Origin: Rhizobium leguminosarum
GTDB taxonomy: Bacteria; Pseudomonadota; Alphaproteobacteria; Rhizobiales; Rhizobiaceae
DNA length: 64,000 nucleotides
Assembly (NCBI RefSeq): GCF_001679785.1
Contig: NZ_CP016286.1
Coordinates: 1,674,001-1,738,000 of the forward strand
Direction of reading: 5' to 3'
A model generated the notes under the pieces. It worked only from the letters and a program-made list of their open reading frames with translations, was not told the origin of the DNA and ran no database searches. Numbering within the stretch: position 1 is the stretch's first letter; each line of letters starts with the position of its first letter. Of this stretch, positions 46,743-55,679 are shown in pieces. Both the position numbers and the translations under genes were made by a program.

Positions 46743-47627
46743 TCATCGATCGGCCGCTATGTTCCAGTTGTAGAGGCACCGATCGAGGCCGATGGCGATC
46801 TCAAGCACCAGCACGTCATGGTCGACCGCCGCTCCCTTTTTAGGCTGCGACTGGTAGCGCTGCGGAAAGTCCGTGCGTCGGGAGATCGAGCAGACCTCCA
46901 TCCACTTGTCGCCATTGTCGACCTCGATATCGACAGTCACCTCGGAATAGGCCGGAAGCCGGTCGGAGGGTACGATCCGCGTCGGCAGATGGATCAGCGA
47001 TGCGATCATCCGGCGGACCGGCTCGATGCAAGCGGCGTGATAGTCGTTGCCGCTGTCGGCCGTGAAGGCGCATTGGAATTCGAGCTGCCAGAATTCCTTC
47101 AGCCGCATGTGTTTGGTCGGCTGCTCCTGCTCGCGACGATAGGATTTGCCGGCCTGCCAGACGCAGAGCGGCAGCCGTGTCTTCGAGTGATTGCCGAGAA
47201 TGTGCTGCATGTAGACGTAGGTCGACGGCGTGGTTTCCGGTCTCAGCACCAGCGCGATATCGCTGGCGGATAGCTGTTCCTGGATCCAGATATCGGCGTT
47301 CGAATAGGCGCTTGACACCAGCGACCGCGGCATCAGTGTCGGCGCCTCGACCCTCCTGAGATCCCAGGCCGGATTGACGGATCTGAGAAAATTGCGGACC
47401 TCTTCCGAGAAGAAGCCGATCATATGATCGCGCAAATGGATCTCGCGCTCCTCCCAATGGACGAGCGAATTGACATGATAAATATTGAGCACGGTGCCTG
47501 TCTCCCTGGCAACCTTGATTGACGTGGTGAGGGGCTTTACGTCCAGCAGCGCGCCGGACGCCTGCAGCGCCCCGACGTCACAGCAGGACGCGAAGACCTC
47601 GTCCGCCAAAAGCGCGCACGATCGCAA
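46743..47627 (-). CDS. Stand-alone class II aminoacyl-tRNA-synthetase-like catalytic domain
   Basis: The ~294-residue protein contains a class II aaRS core: LRPETTPSTYVYMQHIL (GlyRS-like), motif 2 SYRREQEQPTKHMRLKEFWQLEF with its arginine, and motif 3 EIAIGLDRCLYNWN (G-x-D-R). It lacks an anticodon-binding domain and is far shorter than GlyRS. All ATP-binding residues appear kept, so it may activate an amino acid without charging a normal tRNA. The only in-frame start is a TTG at 47627 with no ribosome site. An alternative MSMKRAPFSRHIS start (ATG at 47679) is in another frame that would join by a 2-nt change, so the N-terminus is uncertain. Confidence 0.7.
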   Translation of the reverse strand: MRSCALLADEVFASCCDVGALQASGALLDVKPLTTSIKVARETGTVLNIYHVNSLVHWEEREIHLRDHMIGFFSEEVRNFLRSVNPAWDLRRVEAPTLMPRSLVSSAYSNADIWIQEQLSASDIALVLRPETTPSTYVYMQHILGNHSKTRLPLCVWQAGKSYRREQEQPTKHMRLKEFWQLEFQCAFTADSGNDYHAACIEPVRRMIASLIHLPTRIVPSDRLPAYSEVTVDIEVDNGDKWMEVCSISRRTDFPQRYQSQPKKGAAVDHDVLVLEIAIGLDRCLYNWNIAADR

Positions 47628-47865
47628 CCCGCGGGCAGGTGCTGATATGACGGGAGAAGGGCGCGCGCTTCATGCTCATGGCGCGTTTTTTACGTGCCGT
47701 ACGCATCATTGTCAAAACCGAAGAGGGTGAGACAAAAGGAATCAGCTGTGGAAGATCCTTTTTTATTGCCCGCTGTCCTTCATTCCGTCACAAACTTTTC
47801 TGATCCGCTCATATTCAAACAGAACGGCTCACTCCGCCATCCAAACGACAGAGACAGCAACATTG

Positions 47866-48741
47866 ATGACCAAGACGACATCCCGGCTCCTCGCTACCGC
47901 GCTCTCTTCCTTTTTCCTGATGGGCGCTTTCACTCAGGTTCAGGCAGGCCAGGCAAGCTTCGTCGTGGATGTGCAGTCCGGCCGGGTCCTCGAAGGTTCC
48001 AATCAGGACGATCTGAACTATCCGGCGTCGCTGACCAAGATGATGACGCTCTATCTCGCCTTTGAGGCCCTGCATGACGGACGCCTCAACTGGGACCAGA
48101 AGCTCACCATGTCGGAAAATGCCGAAAGCAAGGAGCCCTTCAAGCTCGCCGTCGGCGTTGGCCGCAAGGTGACGCTGCGCGAAGCCGTCGAAGGAATCGT
48201 CGTGCTCTCCGCCAATGATGCGGCTGTGGCGATTGCCGAACAGCTCGGCGGCACCGAACAGGCCTTCGCCAAGACGATGACCGACAAGGCGCGCCAGCTC
48301 GGCATGAAGGATACGGTCTTCAAGAACCCGTCGGGCCTTCCCGATCCGGAGCAGGTCACCACGGCGCGGGACATGGCGACGCTCGGCGTTTCGCTGATGC
48401 GGGACTTCCCCGAGGAGTTCAAGCTCTTCTCCATGCGCGGCTTCCAGTTCCGCGGCATGAAGCTGCGCGGCCACAACAACCTCATGTATCGTTATGATGG
48501 CGTCGACGGCATCAAGACAGGCTACACCGATGCATCGGGCTACAACGTCGTGACCTCGGCTCTGAAGGATGGCCGCCGCGTGGTCGGCGTCGTCATGGGC
48601 GAAAAGACCGCGAGTATACGCGACGACAAGATGGCAAGTCTGCTGGACAGCACCCTGTCGCCATCATCAAGCACCACTGCCTCCACCACACCGGGTAGCC
48701 AGCCGGGAGCGACGATGACGGATTCGCAGCCGACGAAGTAG
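47866..48741 (+). CDS. D-alanyl-D-alanine carboxypeptidase
   Basis: This 291-residue secreted enzyme has a signal peptide (about residues 1-28, ending in QVQA) and the three penicillin-binding motifs: SLTK (55-58), SAN (in VVLSANDAA) and KTG (in DGIKTGYTD). It trims the terminal D-Ala of peptidoglycan stem peptides in the periplasm. The C-terminal tail is Ser/Thr/Pro-rich and has no obvious membrane anchor, unlike PBP5. The ATG at 47866 is preferred over the TTG three bases upstream. Confidence 0.9.
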   Translation: MTKTTSRLLATALSSFFLMGAFTQVQAGQASFVVDVQSGRVLEGSNQDDLNYPASLTKMMTLYLAFEALHDGRLNWDQKLTMSENAESKEPFKLAVGVGRKVTLREAVEGIVVLSANDAAVAIAEQLGGTEQAFAKTMTDKARQLGMKDTVFKNPSGLPDPEQVTTARDMATLGVSLMRDFPEEFKLFSMRGFQFRGMKLRGHNNLMYRYDGVDGIKTGYTDASGYNVVTSALKDGRRVVGVVMGEKTASIRDDKMASLLDSTLSPSSSTTASTTPGSQPGATMTDSQPTK

Positions 48742-48767
48742 TCGATGAGCGGAGACCCGTCGACAGG

Positions 48768-49082
48768 TTACCTGAAAGCCACTTCCAGATGCTGCCGGTC
48801 TTGCGCGATCACCCTGCAATTCGTTTCGAATCCTTCGCCTCTGATAGCCAGGATGAATTCCGAAGGAATGCCTGATGTATTGGTGGCTGAAATGCCGGCG
48901 CTCTCCGAGCCGATGGATTTGACGGTGCAGTCGATGGTCGAACGCCGATCGTTGAACAGGATCGAACCCGACTTCAGCACCCGCCGTCGAGCCCCAATGG
49001 CGTGATCGGCGTGGATGGAACTCCACGACACGCAACGGTTCCGTCCGCCATGCTTGGCCTGATACATCGTCCATAAATTCAT
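48768..49082 (-). CDS. Small PilZ-like protein
   Basis: The protein is about 104 residues. The segment ARRRVLKSGSILFNDRRSTIDCTVKSIGSESAGI resembles the PilZ start (RxxxR, then D/N-x-S-x-x-G), though the second motif reads GSESAG, so c-di-GMP binding is not assured. The start is uncertain: ATG at 49082 or 49067 fits best; the frame is open to 49136. It is convergent with the carboxypeptidase gene (27 bases apart). Similar short PilZ proteins are frequent in rhizobia. Confidence 0.55.
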   Translation of the reverse strand: MNLWTMYQAKHGGRNRCVSWSSIHADHAIGARRRVLKSGSILFNDRRSTIDCTVKSIGSESAGISATNTSGIPSEFILAIRGEGFETNCRVIAQDRQHLEVAFR

Positions 49083-49181
49083 GAAGAAACTGAATGCGAC
49101 GACGATCTTAATGTCATCAGCGTCGATATTTTTCAAAAAACCGGCAAGGCGCGGATCGAGGCGCCGTCGTGCAAACGCCGG

Positions 49182-49793
49182 TCAGATCAAGGGTAGCGTC
49201 CACGAGACGATTTCGGAGGCAACCGTGGAGAAGGCGCGGTCGAGGCCCTTGACGAAGCCTTCATTGTCACCTCCGGCCGGCGCCATGGCGCGGAACACCT
49301 TCTGGGCGCGCACCGAGCCGTTGCGGTCGTTGAGGATCTTGGCGGAAATTTCGACCACCGCCTGATTGCCGTTCGAAGCATCGATTTCGAAGGAGCGGAT
49401 ATCGGTGACGACCTGATAGTCGATCGCCAGCCCCTGCCCCGGCATGCCGACGCCGCCGAGCTTGCCGGAGTTCTCAAAGGCTTCCACCAGCTTCGACTGC
49501 ACTATGCGCGGCAGCTTGTCGCCCCACTGCGCCTTTGAGAGATACTGGATTTCCGACGGCGAAACACGGATCACGATCTGCTCGCTGTCGAGCGACCTTA
49601 GCGCCGTCGGGCTGGCGATCAGGATCTGGCGGGATTTGGCCGCGGGTCCGCTGCCGTCGACGGCGGCGGAAAGATCATAAGTATCGTTCTTGGCCGCGGT
49701 GCCGCACCCGGAAAGGATCAGCGCCGTCAGCGGCAGCGCGATCACCGTTCCCCTGATCCAAGAACGGCGCGACAACAGATGCGATGCGACCAT
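49182..49793 (-). CDS. ABC-transport auxiliary lipoprotein of the Mce/Mla operon
   Basis: The 203-residue protein has a lipoprotein signal (ALPLTALILSGCGTAAK, lipobox LSGC) and a domain of the ABC-type transport auxiliary lipoprotein family (PqiC/YmbA-like). It is last in the operon, 26 bases after the MCE gene. By family knowledge it would bind the outer membrane and work with the MCE protein in lipid traffic between membranes. It takes the place of MlaA/MlaC, which I do not find here. Confidence 0.82.
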   Translation of the reverse strand: MVASHLLSRRSWIRGTVIALPLTALILSGCGTAAKNDTYDLSAAVDGSGPAAKSRQILIASPTALRSLDSEQIVIRVSPSEIQYLSKAQWGDKLPRIVQSKLVEAFENSGKLGGVGMPGQGLAIDYQVVTDIRSFEIDASNGNQAVVEISAKILNDRNGSVRAQKVFRAMAPAGGDNEGFVKGLDRAFSTVASEIVSWTLPLI

Positions 49794-49819
49794 ATTAGGC
49801 TACCCCTGACTTCCCAAGT

Positions 49820-51190
49820 TTAACGCCGCGTCCGGCCGTCATATTGCTTGACCGTGTCCCCGCCGAAGATCAGGCGTTGCGGATTGCGGTCGAAGTTGCT
49901 GATCGTATCGTTCAGATTGCTCACGGTTCCGCGCATGTCATTGATGAGAGTCTGCACGTCGCGCAAGCCACCGCTCGAGAATTTCTGCAGATTGTCGGCG
50001 ATCGGCCCGATCCGCGAATTCAGGTTGTCGGCCACCTTCTTGAAGGATTCCAGCGTATTGCGCGCCTCGGCAAACAGTGATTGCGTATTGTCGGTTCCGA
50101 GCAGCGCATCGACCTTGATGAGAATGCCGTCGATTCGGGTCGACGCCGAATTCAGCTTGTTGGCAAGCTGAGAGACGTCCTGGATCGTCTGGTCGATATC
50201 TTTCTGACGCGCCGAAACCGTGTTGGCGACATCGCGGATAGAGGCGACGGCGGCGCGCGCATCCTTGGTCCCCTGCGCGATGTCGTCGACGGAACCCTTC
50301 ACCTTCGCCGGATCGATCTGGGCAACGAGCGTATCGACGCGATCGAGCGTCGCCTGCGCCTGCTTGCCGAAATCGTTGAAGGTGGTGGCCGTCTGGTCGA
50401 ACTTCTGGATCGCCCCTTTGAGGTCGCCTGAGGCATCGGCGACATTGGCGGTGATCTTCTCGGCATTGGAGACGATGTTGTCGATCTTTTGCGCATCGAC
50501 CGCCTTGACCAGCGATTCGACGGCCTGAAGCGTCGAATCGACACGGCCCGACACGGCCTTCACCGTATTGGAGAGTTCACCCACGCTCTGCAGGAAGGCG
50601 TCGATATTGCCGGAATTCTTGGCAAGCGCATCCGAGAACGTCTCGGCATTCTTGAAAGTCTCGGTTAGCGGCCCGCGCGAATCTTCGATGAAACCCTGAA
50701 GTTCGCCGACCGCGTCGTTGGCCCGATCGAGGATCTTGTCGGCCGTCGCCAGAAGATTGGTGACGCTCGACTGGTCGGCGACGATGACGGCGCGTTTGTT
50801 ATTGTCGATCGCATGCTGGAGTATACTTTCCTCGCCCTTGCGGCCGCCCGAAAGTTCGATATAGGCAGCCCCGGTCAGACCCTGGATTTCCAGGGCTGCC
50901 TTGGTGGAGGGGTAGATCGGCGCATCGGTACGGACCTGGGTGAAGGCCAGCGAATATTGCGGATCGTCGGCATCGATCGACAGCGTCTGCACCGAGCCGA
51001 TCTGGATACCGTTGAAGCGCACCGGCGAACCGACGCTGAGGCCGTTGGCCGAGCCCGGAATACGAACGATCAACTCCGTCATCGGGCCGCCGCGGCCATA
51101 TTCGGCCATCCAGTAGACGAAGCCGAACGCCGCCGCGATCACCAGCACCGTGAAAAAACCGACAATCGTGTAATTGGCTTTGGTTTCCAT
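49820..51190 (-). CDS. MCE-family lipid-binding protein (MlaD-like)
   Basis: The 456-residue protein has an N-terminal membrane helix (about 7-29), an MCE domain (about 37-115, with LSVGSPVRFNGIQIGSVQTLSI) and a long helical, coiled-coil-rich C-terminal half (about 150-430). This is longer than E. coli MlaD (183 residues) and resembles PqiB/YebT-style or rhizobial MCE proteins. It would form a hexameric lipid-binding ring above the permease. The ATG is nine bases after the ATPase stop, so it is in the same operon. Confidence 0.9.
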   Translation of the reverse strand: METKANYTIVGFFTVLVIAAAFGFVYWMAEYGRGGPMTELIVRIPGSANGLSVGSPVRFNGIQIGSVQTLSIDADDPQYSLAFTQVRTDAPIYPSTKAALEIQGLTGAAYIELSGGRKGEESILQHAIDNNKRAVIVADQSSVTNLLATADKILDRANDAVGELQGFIEDSRGPLTETFKNAETFSDALAKNSGNIDAFLQSVGELSNTVKAVSGRVDSTLQAVESLVKAVDAQKIDNIVSNAEKITANVADASGDLKGAIQKFDQTATTFNDFGKQAQATLDRVDTLVAQIDPAKVKGSVDDIAQGTKDARAAVASIRDVANTVSARQKDIDQTIQDVSQLANKLNSASTRIDGILIKVDALLGTDNTQSLFAEARNTLESFKKVADNLNSRIGPIADNLQKFSSGGLRDVQTLINDMRGTVSNLNDTISNFDRNPQRLIFGGDTVKQYDGRTRR

Positions 51191-51199
51191 CTTATCCGG

Positions 51200-52042
51200 T
51201 CACTTCCCGCTGCTGCCGTGCCGCGCGCCATCGTCCTGCGGCACGATCGACCGCGCACGTTTGCCCTTGAAATAGGCCTGCACCCACGGATCGTCATAGG
51301 CCAGCATGTCTTCGATCGTGCCTTCCACCATTACCCGTTTCTTTCCGAGCACGGCAATACGGTCGCAGACCGAAAACAGGCTGTCGAGGTCGTGCGTGAC
51401 CATATACACGGTCAGTCCCAGACTATCGCGCAGGTTGGCGATCAGTTCGTCGAATTCGGCCGCACCGATCGGGTCGAGACCCGAAGTCGGTTCGTCCAGA
51501 AAGACGAGTTCCGGATCGAGTGACAGCGCGCGGGCAAGGGCTGCGCGCTTGATCATGCCGCCTGACAGTTCGGACGGATATTTGTCGGCGGCATCGGCCG
51601 CAAGCCCGACCATGCGGATCTTCAGATGCGCCAGCTCGTCCATCAGCGAGGTCGGCAGGTCGAGATATTCGCGCATCGGCACCTGGATGTTTTCCTTGAC
51701 CGTCAGCGACGAGAACAGCGCCCCCTGCTGGAAGAGCACGCCGAGCCGCATGTCGAGCGCGTTGCGCTGCGGCTCGTCGAGCTCGTCGAAATCCTGGCCG
51801 AGGATCTTGATCGTGCCGGAGCGGCGCGGCAGCAGCCTGAGCACGGTGCGCATCAACACCGATTTGCCGGTGCCAGACGCGCCGACGAAACCGAGGATCT
51901 CGCCGCGGTAGATATTGAGGTTCAGATTGTCGAGCACGACCTTGGAGCCGAAGCCGACGGTGACGTCGCGTGCCGACAGCACGATGTCCCTTTCGTCCTT
52001 GTCTCCCGTATCGATCGGTTTCTCGTCCACGCGGTCCGCCAT
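51200..52042 (-). CDS. ABC transporter ATP-binding protein (MlaF-like)
   Basis: The 280-residue ATPase has Walker A GASGTGKS (54-61), signature LSGGMIKR, Walker B LVFLDEPTSGLDP and the H-loop THDLDS. It drives phospholipid transport through the MlaE-type permease. The start MADRVDEKP (52042) follows the permease stop codon by one base, so the two are translationally coupled. The family assignment (MlaF/Ttg2A) rests on context with STAS-MlaE and MCE genes. Confidence 0.92.
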   Translation of the reverse strand: MADRVDEKPIDTGDKDERDIVLSARDVTVGFGSKVVLDNLNLNIYRGEILGFVGASGTGKSVLMRTVLRLLPRRSGTIKILGQDFDELDEPQRNALDMRLGVLFQQGALFSSLTVKENIQVPMREYLDLPTSLMDELAHLKIRMVGLAADAADKYPSELSGGMIKRAALARALSLDPELVFLDEPTSGLDPIGAAEFDELIANLRDSLGLTVYMVTHDLDSLFSVCDRIAVLGKKRVMVEGTIEDMLAYDDPWVQAYFKGKRARSIVPQDDGARHGSSGK

Positions 52043-52043
52043 G

Positions 52044-53213
52044 CTAAAAGTCGATCGCTGCATAGAACATCGCAAAAAGCCCGTCCATTAGGATGACGAC
52101 GAAAATCGCCTTCACCACCGCGGCCGTCACATGCTGGCCGAGCGATTCCGCGCTGCCGCCGACCTTCAGCCCCTCGACGGCGGCGACGATGCCGATGACC
52201 AGCGCCATGAACGGCGCCTTGATCATGCCTGAGAGCACCGTCGACAGTGTCACCGCCTCGTGCAGGCGCGACAGAAAGTTGGCGAAGGTGATACCGGAAT
52301 AGCCCCAGGCGACAGCGGCAGCCCCGCCCAGCGAAGCGAAATTTGCGAGCACCGTCAAAAGCGGCAGCGCAATGGTCAACGCCACCAGCCGCGGGAAGAT
52401 CAGCACGCCGATGGGGTTCAGCCCCATCACCTTCAGCGCGTCGATCTCCTCGCGCATCTTCATCGAGCCGATTTCGGCGGTGATCGCGCTGCCCGAGCGG
52501 CCGGCGATCATGATCGACGTCAGAAGCACGCCGATTTCGCGCAATTGCAGGATGCCGACGAGATCGACGACGAAGACCTCAGCACCGAAGTAGCGCAGCT
52601 GGAAGGCGCCTTGCTGGGCGATGATCGCCCCGATCAGGAAAGACATCAGCAAGATGATCGGAACGGCGCGAACGCCCATATGGTCGATCTGGTTGACGAT
52701 CGAGGCCGGCGAAACGCCGCTGCCGCGGCCGAACTTCATCTGCGCGCCGCGCACCGCCGAGCCGAGGATATACATGGCAGCGGCGAAATTGTCCCAGACT
52801 TCATAGGTCATTTTGCCGATCGGCGCGAAGATGCGCGTGGCAAACGAGACTTTCTCCACCTGCTCCGGCTCGGGCTTGGCCGGCTCCTCGGAAAACATCT
52901 CCAGCATTTCGTCGATATGCGAGTTGGTGCCTTCGAAGCGAACCGCCCTCCCGCCCGCCTCTTCTTGCTTTTTCAGCCGGCACAGCAGCCAGATTCCGGC
53001 TGTGTCGATCTCCGAAATCTCCGAGAGGTCTACCGTCAGGTCGCCGGTCTTCTTCTGCAGGAGCTTTTCAAAATCGCGTAGCACCAGATGGATGTAGGCG
53101 CTGCGCCAATTGCCCTGAAGACGCACACGCTGTCCCGAGCCATCAGCCTGGTCGTCCACTTGCAGTGAGGCGGCGTTGCGATTCTCGGCGTTCAAGATAC
53201 TTGTGTCTTTCAA
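52044..53213 (-). CDS. Mce/Mla ABC permease with fused N-terminal STAS domain
   Basis: The 389-residue protein has a STAS-like domain (about residues 30-105; GNWRSAYIHLVLRDFEKLLQK, TVDLSEISEIDTAGIWLL) fused to an MlaE permease with five or six helices and the conserved GSAITAEIGSMKMREEIDALKVMG loop. In E. coli these are separate proteins MlaB and MlaE. It is the first gene of the operon. The proposed TTG start at 53213 has a weak ribosome site, so the exact N-terminus is uncertain. Confidence 0.9.
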   Translation of the reverse strand: MKDTSILNAENRNAASLQVDDQADGSGQRVRLQGNWRSAYIHLVLRDFEKLLQKKTGDLTVDLSEISEIDTAGIWLLCRLKKQEEAGGRAVRFEGTNSHIDEMLEMFSEEPAKPEPEQVEKVSFATRIFAPIGKMTYEVWDNFAAAMYILGSAVRGAQMKFGRGSGVSPASIVNQIDHMGVRAVPIILLMSFLIGAIIAQQGAFQLRYFGAEVFVVDLVGILQLREIGVLLTSIMIAGRSGSAITAEIGSMKMREEIDALKVMGLNPIGVLIFPRLVALTIALPLLTVLANFASLGGAAAVAWGYSGITFANFLSRLHEAVTLSTVLSGMIKAPFMALVIGIVAAVEGLKVGGSAESLGQHVTAAVVKAIFVVILMDGLFAMFYAAIDF

Positions 53214-53312
53214 GGCTTACAGCGACATTGCCGAATCGCGAAGCAGATCGTCCGTCCGGCGCGTCAATATACAGAAGCACCGTGCAATTTCCATGCTTGC
53301 AGGAGAGCAATA

Positions 53313-54296
53313 ATGCCGCGCACCCTCGATATCCAGATGAATTCCTTCCCGATTGCCGGAACCTTCACCATCTCGCGCGGGGCAAAGACCGAAGCCGAGG
53401 TCATCACTTGCAGGCTTATCGAAGCGGGTGCGCGGGGGCTCGGCGAATGCGTGCCTTACCGCCGCTACGGCGAGACCATGGAGGGTGTTTTCGCCCAGAT
53501 CGAGGCGGCGCGACCGCTGATAGAGGCCGGTATTTCGCGCCATGACCTGCTGTCGGCCATGCCGCCGGGTGCGGCCCGCAACGCCGTCGATTGCGCCCTA
53601 TGGGATCTTGAGGCCAAGCGGACGGGAGACAGCGTCGCCGCCCGCCTCGGCCTTTCCGCTCCGCAGCCGCTCACCACCGCTTACACCATCTCGCTCGGTG
53701 AGCCGGAGGTGATGGCCGCCCAGGCGCGCGAACATGCCGGCCGTGCACTGCTCAAGGTCAAGGTCGGAACCGGCGACGATGAAAGCCGCATCCGCGCCGT
53801 CCGCGCCGCAGCGCCCGATGCCGCCATCATCCTCGATGCCAATGAGGGCTGGCCGGAAGCAGTGTTGGAACACCACCTCAATATCGCGGCGCAAGCGGGT
53901 GTGGCCCTCGTCGAACAGCCGCTGCCGGCTGGCCGCGATGCGTTGCTTGCCGAAATCCGCCGCCCGCTTCTCGTCTGCGCCGATGAGAGCGTCCACCACA
54001 CCGGCGATCTCGCAAGCCTTGCCGACCGCTACGACGCGATCAACATCAAGCTCGACAAGACGGGCGGCCTGACGGAGGCGCTGGCGATGAAGGCCGAGGC
54101 CGAGCGGCTTGGTTTCAGCATCATGATCGGCTGCATGGTCGGCACCTCGCTTGCCATGGCGCCCGCCGTTCTGCTCGCCCAGAATGCCGATTTCGTCGAT
54201 CTCGATGGTCCGCTATTACTTGCCCGCGACCGCGAACCCGGCCTGCATTACGCCGCTTCCCTGGTCTTTCCGCCCGAAAGCACCCTCTGGGGCTGA
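53313..54296 (+). CDS. dgcA: Dipeptide epimerase (L-Ala-D/L-Glu epimerase type)
   Basis: The 327-residue protein is an enolase-superfamily enzyme. The catalytic lysines are in LLKVKVGTG (K-x-K) and NIKLDKTGG; metal ligands are in ILDANEGW, ALVEQPLP and VCADESVH. The pattern fits dipeptide epimerases, which interconvert L-Ala-D-Glu and L-Ala-L-Glu during peptidoglycan recycling. N-acetyl-amino-acid racemase is an alternative. CAGGAGAGCAATA precedes the ATG, giving a good ribosome site. Its 3' end overlaps the convergent MFS gene by 49 bases. Confidence 0.82.
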   Translation: MPRTLDIQMNSFPIAGTFTISRGAKTEAEVITCRLIEAGARGLGECVPYRRYGETMEGVFAQIEAARPLIEAGISRHDLLSAMPPGAARNAVDCALWDLEAKRTGDSVAARLGLSAPQPLTTAYTISLGEPEVMAAQAREHAGRALLKVKVGTGDDESRIRAVRAAAPDAAIILDANEGWPEAVLEHHLNIAAQAGVALVEQPLPAGRDALLAEIRRPLLVCADESVHHTGDLASLADRYDAINIKLDKTGGLTEALAMKAEAERLGFSIMIGCMVGTSLAMAPAVLLAQNADFVDLDGPLLLARDREPGLHYAASLVFPPESTLWG

Positions 54297-55468
54297 AGAT
54301 AATAGGCAAAGATGACGAGGCCGAGGCCGGAGAAAGCGACTACGGCCATGACGTAATAGCTGACGACGCCGAGCCAGGCATAGAGATAACCCGACGCCAG
54401 GGTCATCAGCGCCATCGCCATGCCGACATAAAAGAAATAGGCGCCCTGTGCCGAGGATTCCTGCGTCTCCTGCACCGTCGCCACGATCCGCCGCTGCACG
54501 CCCGTATGCACGAAGGCGTAGGTGAAGCCGTGGAAACATTGGAGCAGGAAGAAACCGGCAAAACCGGTATTCATCGGAAACAGGATCCAGCGGCAGACGC
54601 TGATGGCGCAGCCGAAGCGGATCAGCGTCCAAGCGTCGAAGCGACGGCTGAGGCGCTTCGACAGGAAGAACACCGTCACTTCCGAAGCGACGCCGGCGCT
54701 CCAGAGCAGGCCGACCTCGGTGCCGGAAAAGCCGAGGTGATGCCAGTAGATCGAGGAGAAGGCGTTGAGCACCGCATGGCTCGATTGCTGGATGGCGACG
54801 CCGATCAAGAGCAGCAGCAGGTGCGGCTCACGCAGGCCGCTGCCGGTGGCGGCCGGAAGATCGATCGGCTGGCCGCGGCGCCGCGTCGGCCCGATGCGCG
54901 GACAGAAGATCGCCATGACAACGGTCATGGTAAAGCCGAACGCCATGACATCAAGCACCATCCCGCCGCCCCACCGGTTGATCAACTGGCCACCGACCAG
55001 CGTCGAGACGATGAAGGCGATCGAGCCCCAGACCCGCATCGATCCGTAATCGAGCCCCCAGCGGCGCACGCCCGATATGACGATCGATTCGACGACCGGC
55101 ACATAGGGCGCGAAGGTGGCGCCCTGCAGCGTAAAGACGATGAAGACAGGCCAGAAAGTCGTCGTCCAGTAGAGTGCCACCGCCGTCAGCAGCGACAGGC
55201 CGCCTGACCAGAGCAGCACGTCGGCGCGCTCCTTCATCCGGTCGGCGATCATGGCGACAACAGGCGCCACCAGCACGCGCACCACCATCGGAACGGCCAG
55301 GATCACACCGATTTCGTGGTCGCTGAAGCTGTGGCCGGCAAGCCAAACGGGGAAGAACGGCAGGACGATGCCGTTGACGAGCAGCGGCGCGCAATAGGAA
55401 AGCGCGCTGAGCAATCGGAAGCGCGGCGGCGCTCCCTCACCCGTCGGGGAATTTTGAGCGGGAATCAT
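54248..55468 (-). CDS. MFS transporter, HcaT/phenylpropionate-like
   Basis: The 406-residue protein has about 12 membrane helices. LPFFPVWLAGHSFSDHEIGVILAVPMVVRVLVAP and ADRMKERADVLLWSG resemble the MFS 3-phenylpropionate/nucleoside transporter-like (HcaT) branch. The substrate is unknown. The ATG at 55468 follows an intergenic repeat. It is convergent with the epimerase gene, with 49 bases of overlap and no terminator hairpin evident between them. Confidence 0.8.
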   Translation of the reverse strand: MIPAQNSPTGEGAPPRFRLLSALSYCAPLLVNGIVLPFFPVWLAGHSFSDHEIGVILAVPMVVRVLVAPVVAMIADRMKERADVLLWSGGLSLLTAVALYWTTTFWPVFIVFTLQGATFAPYVPVVESIVISGVRRWGLDYGSMRVWGSIAFIVSTLVGGQLINRWGGGMVLDVMAFGFTMTVVMAIFCPRIGPTRRRGQPIDLPAATGSGLREPHLLLLLIGVAIQQSSHAVLNAFSSIYWHHLGFSGTEVGLLWSAGVASEVTVFFLSKRLSRRFDAWTLIRFGCAISVCRWILFPMNTGFAGFFLLQCFHGFTYAFVHTGVQRRIVATVQETQESSAQGAYFFYVGMAMALMTLASGYLYAWLGVVSYYVMAVVAFSGLGLVIFAYYLQPQRVLSGGKTREAA

Positions 55469-55616
55469 GGGTGGACCTGAAGGAAACCGGTCGTTGTCCT
55501 AACACACCACCCCGGAGACGACTATTGCGAGAAATAGCCGTTCTGAAACGTTTTAGAAAATAAATAGGGCCTGTCGCCTGACGGTAACGGCTAAATTCCT
55601 AAAGCATAATTTCAAA

Positions 55617-55662
55617 GTGCTACGGCGTCCTTTGCGCGTCTGAAAAGACACGCGGCGCTGTA
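55617..55662. repeat. Palindromic intergenic repeat
   Basis: The sequence has outer arms TACGGCG / CGCTGTA-type and an inner pair GCGTCT-GAAA-AGACACGC. The wording, GTGCTAC-GCGTCC-TTTGCGCGTCTGAAAAGAC, resembles a dispersed rhizobial intergenic element. The flanking 55469-55679 holds nothing else recognisable. Confidence 0.6.
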
Positions 55663-55679
55663 AAGCGCAGGCGCCAAAA

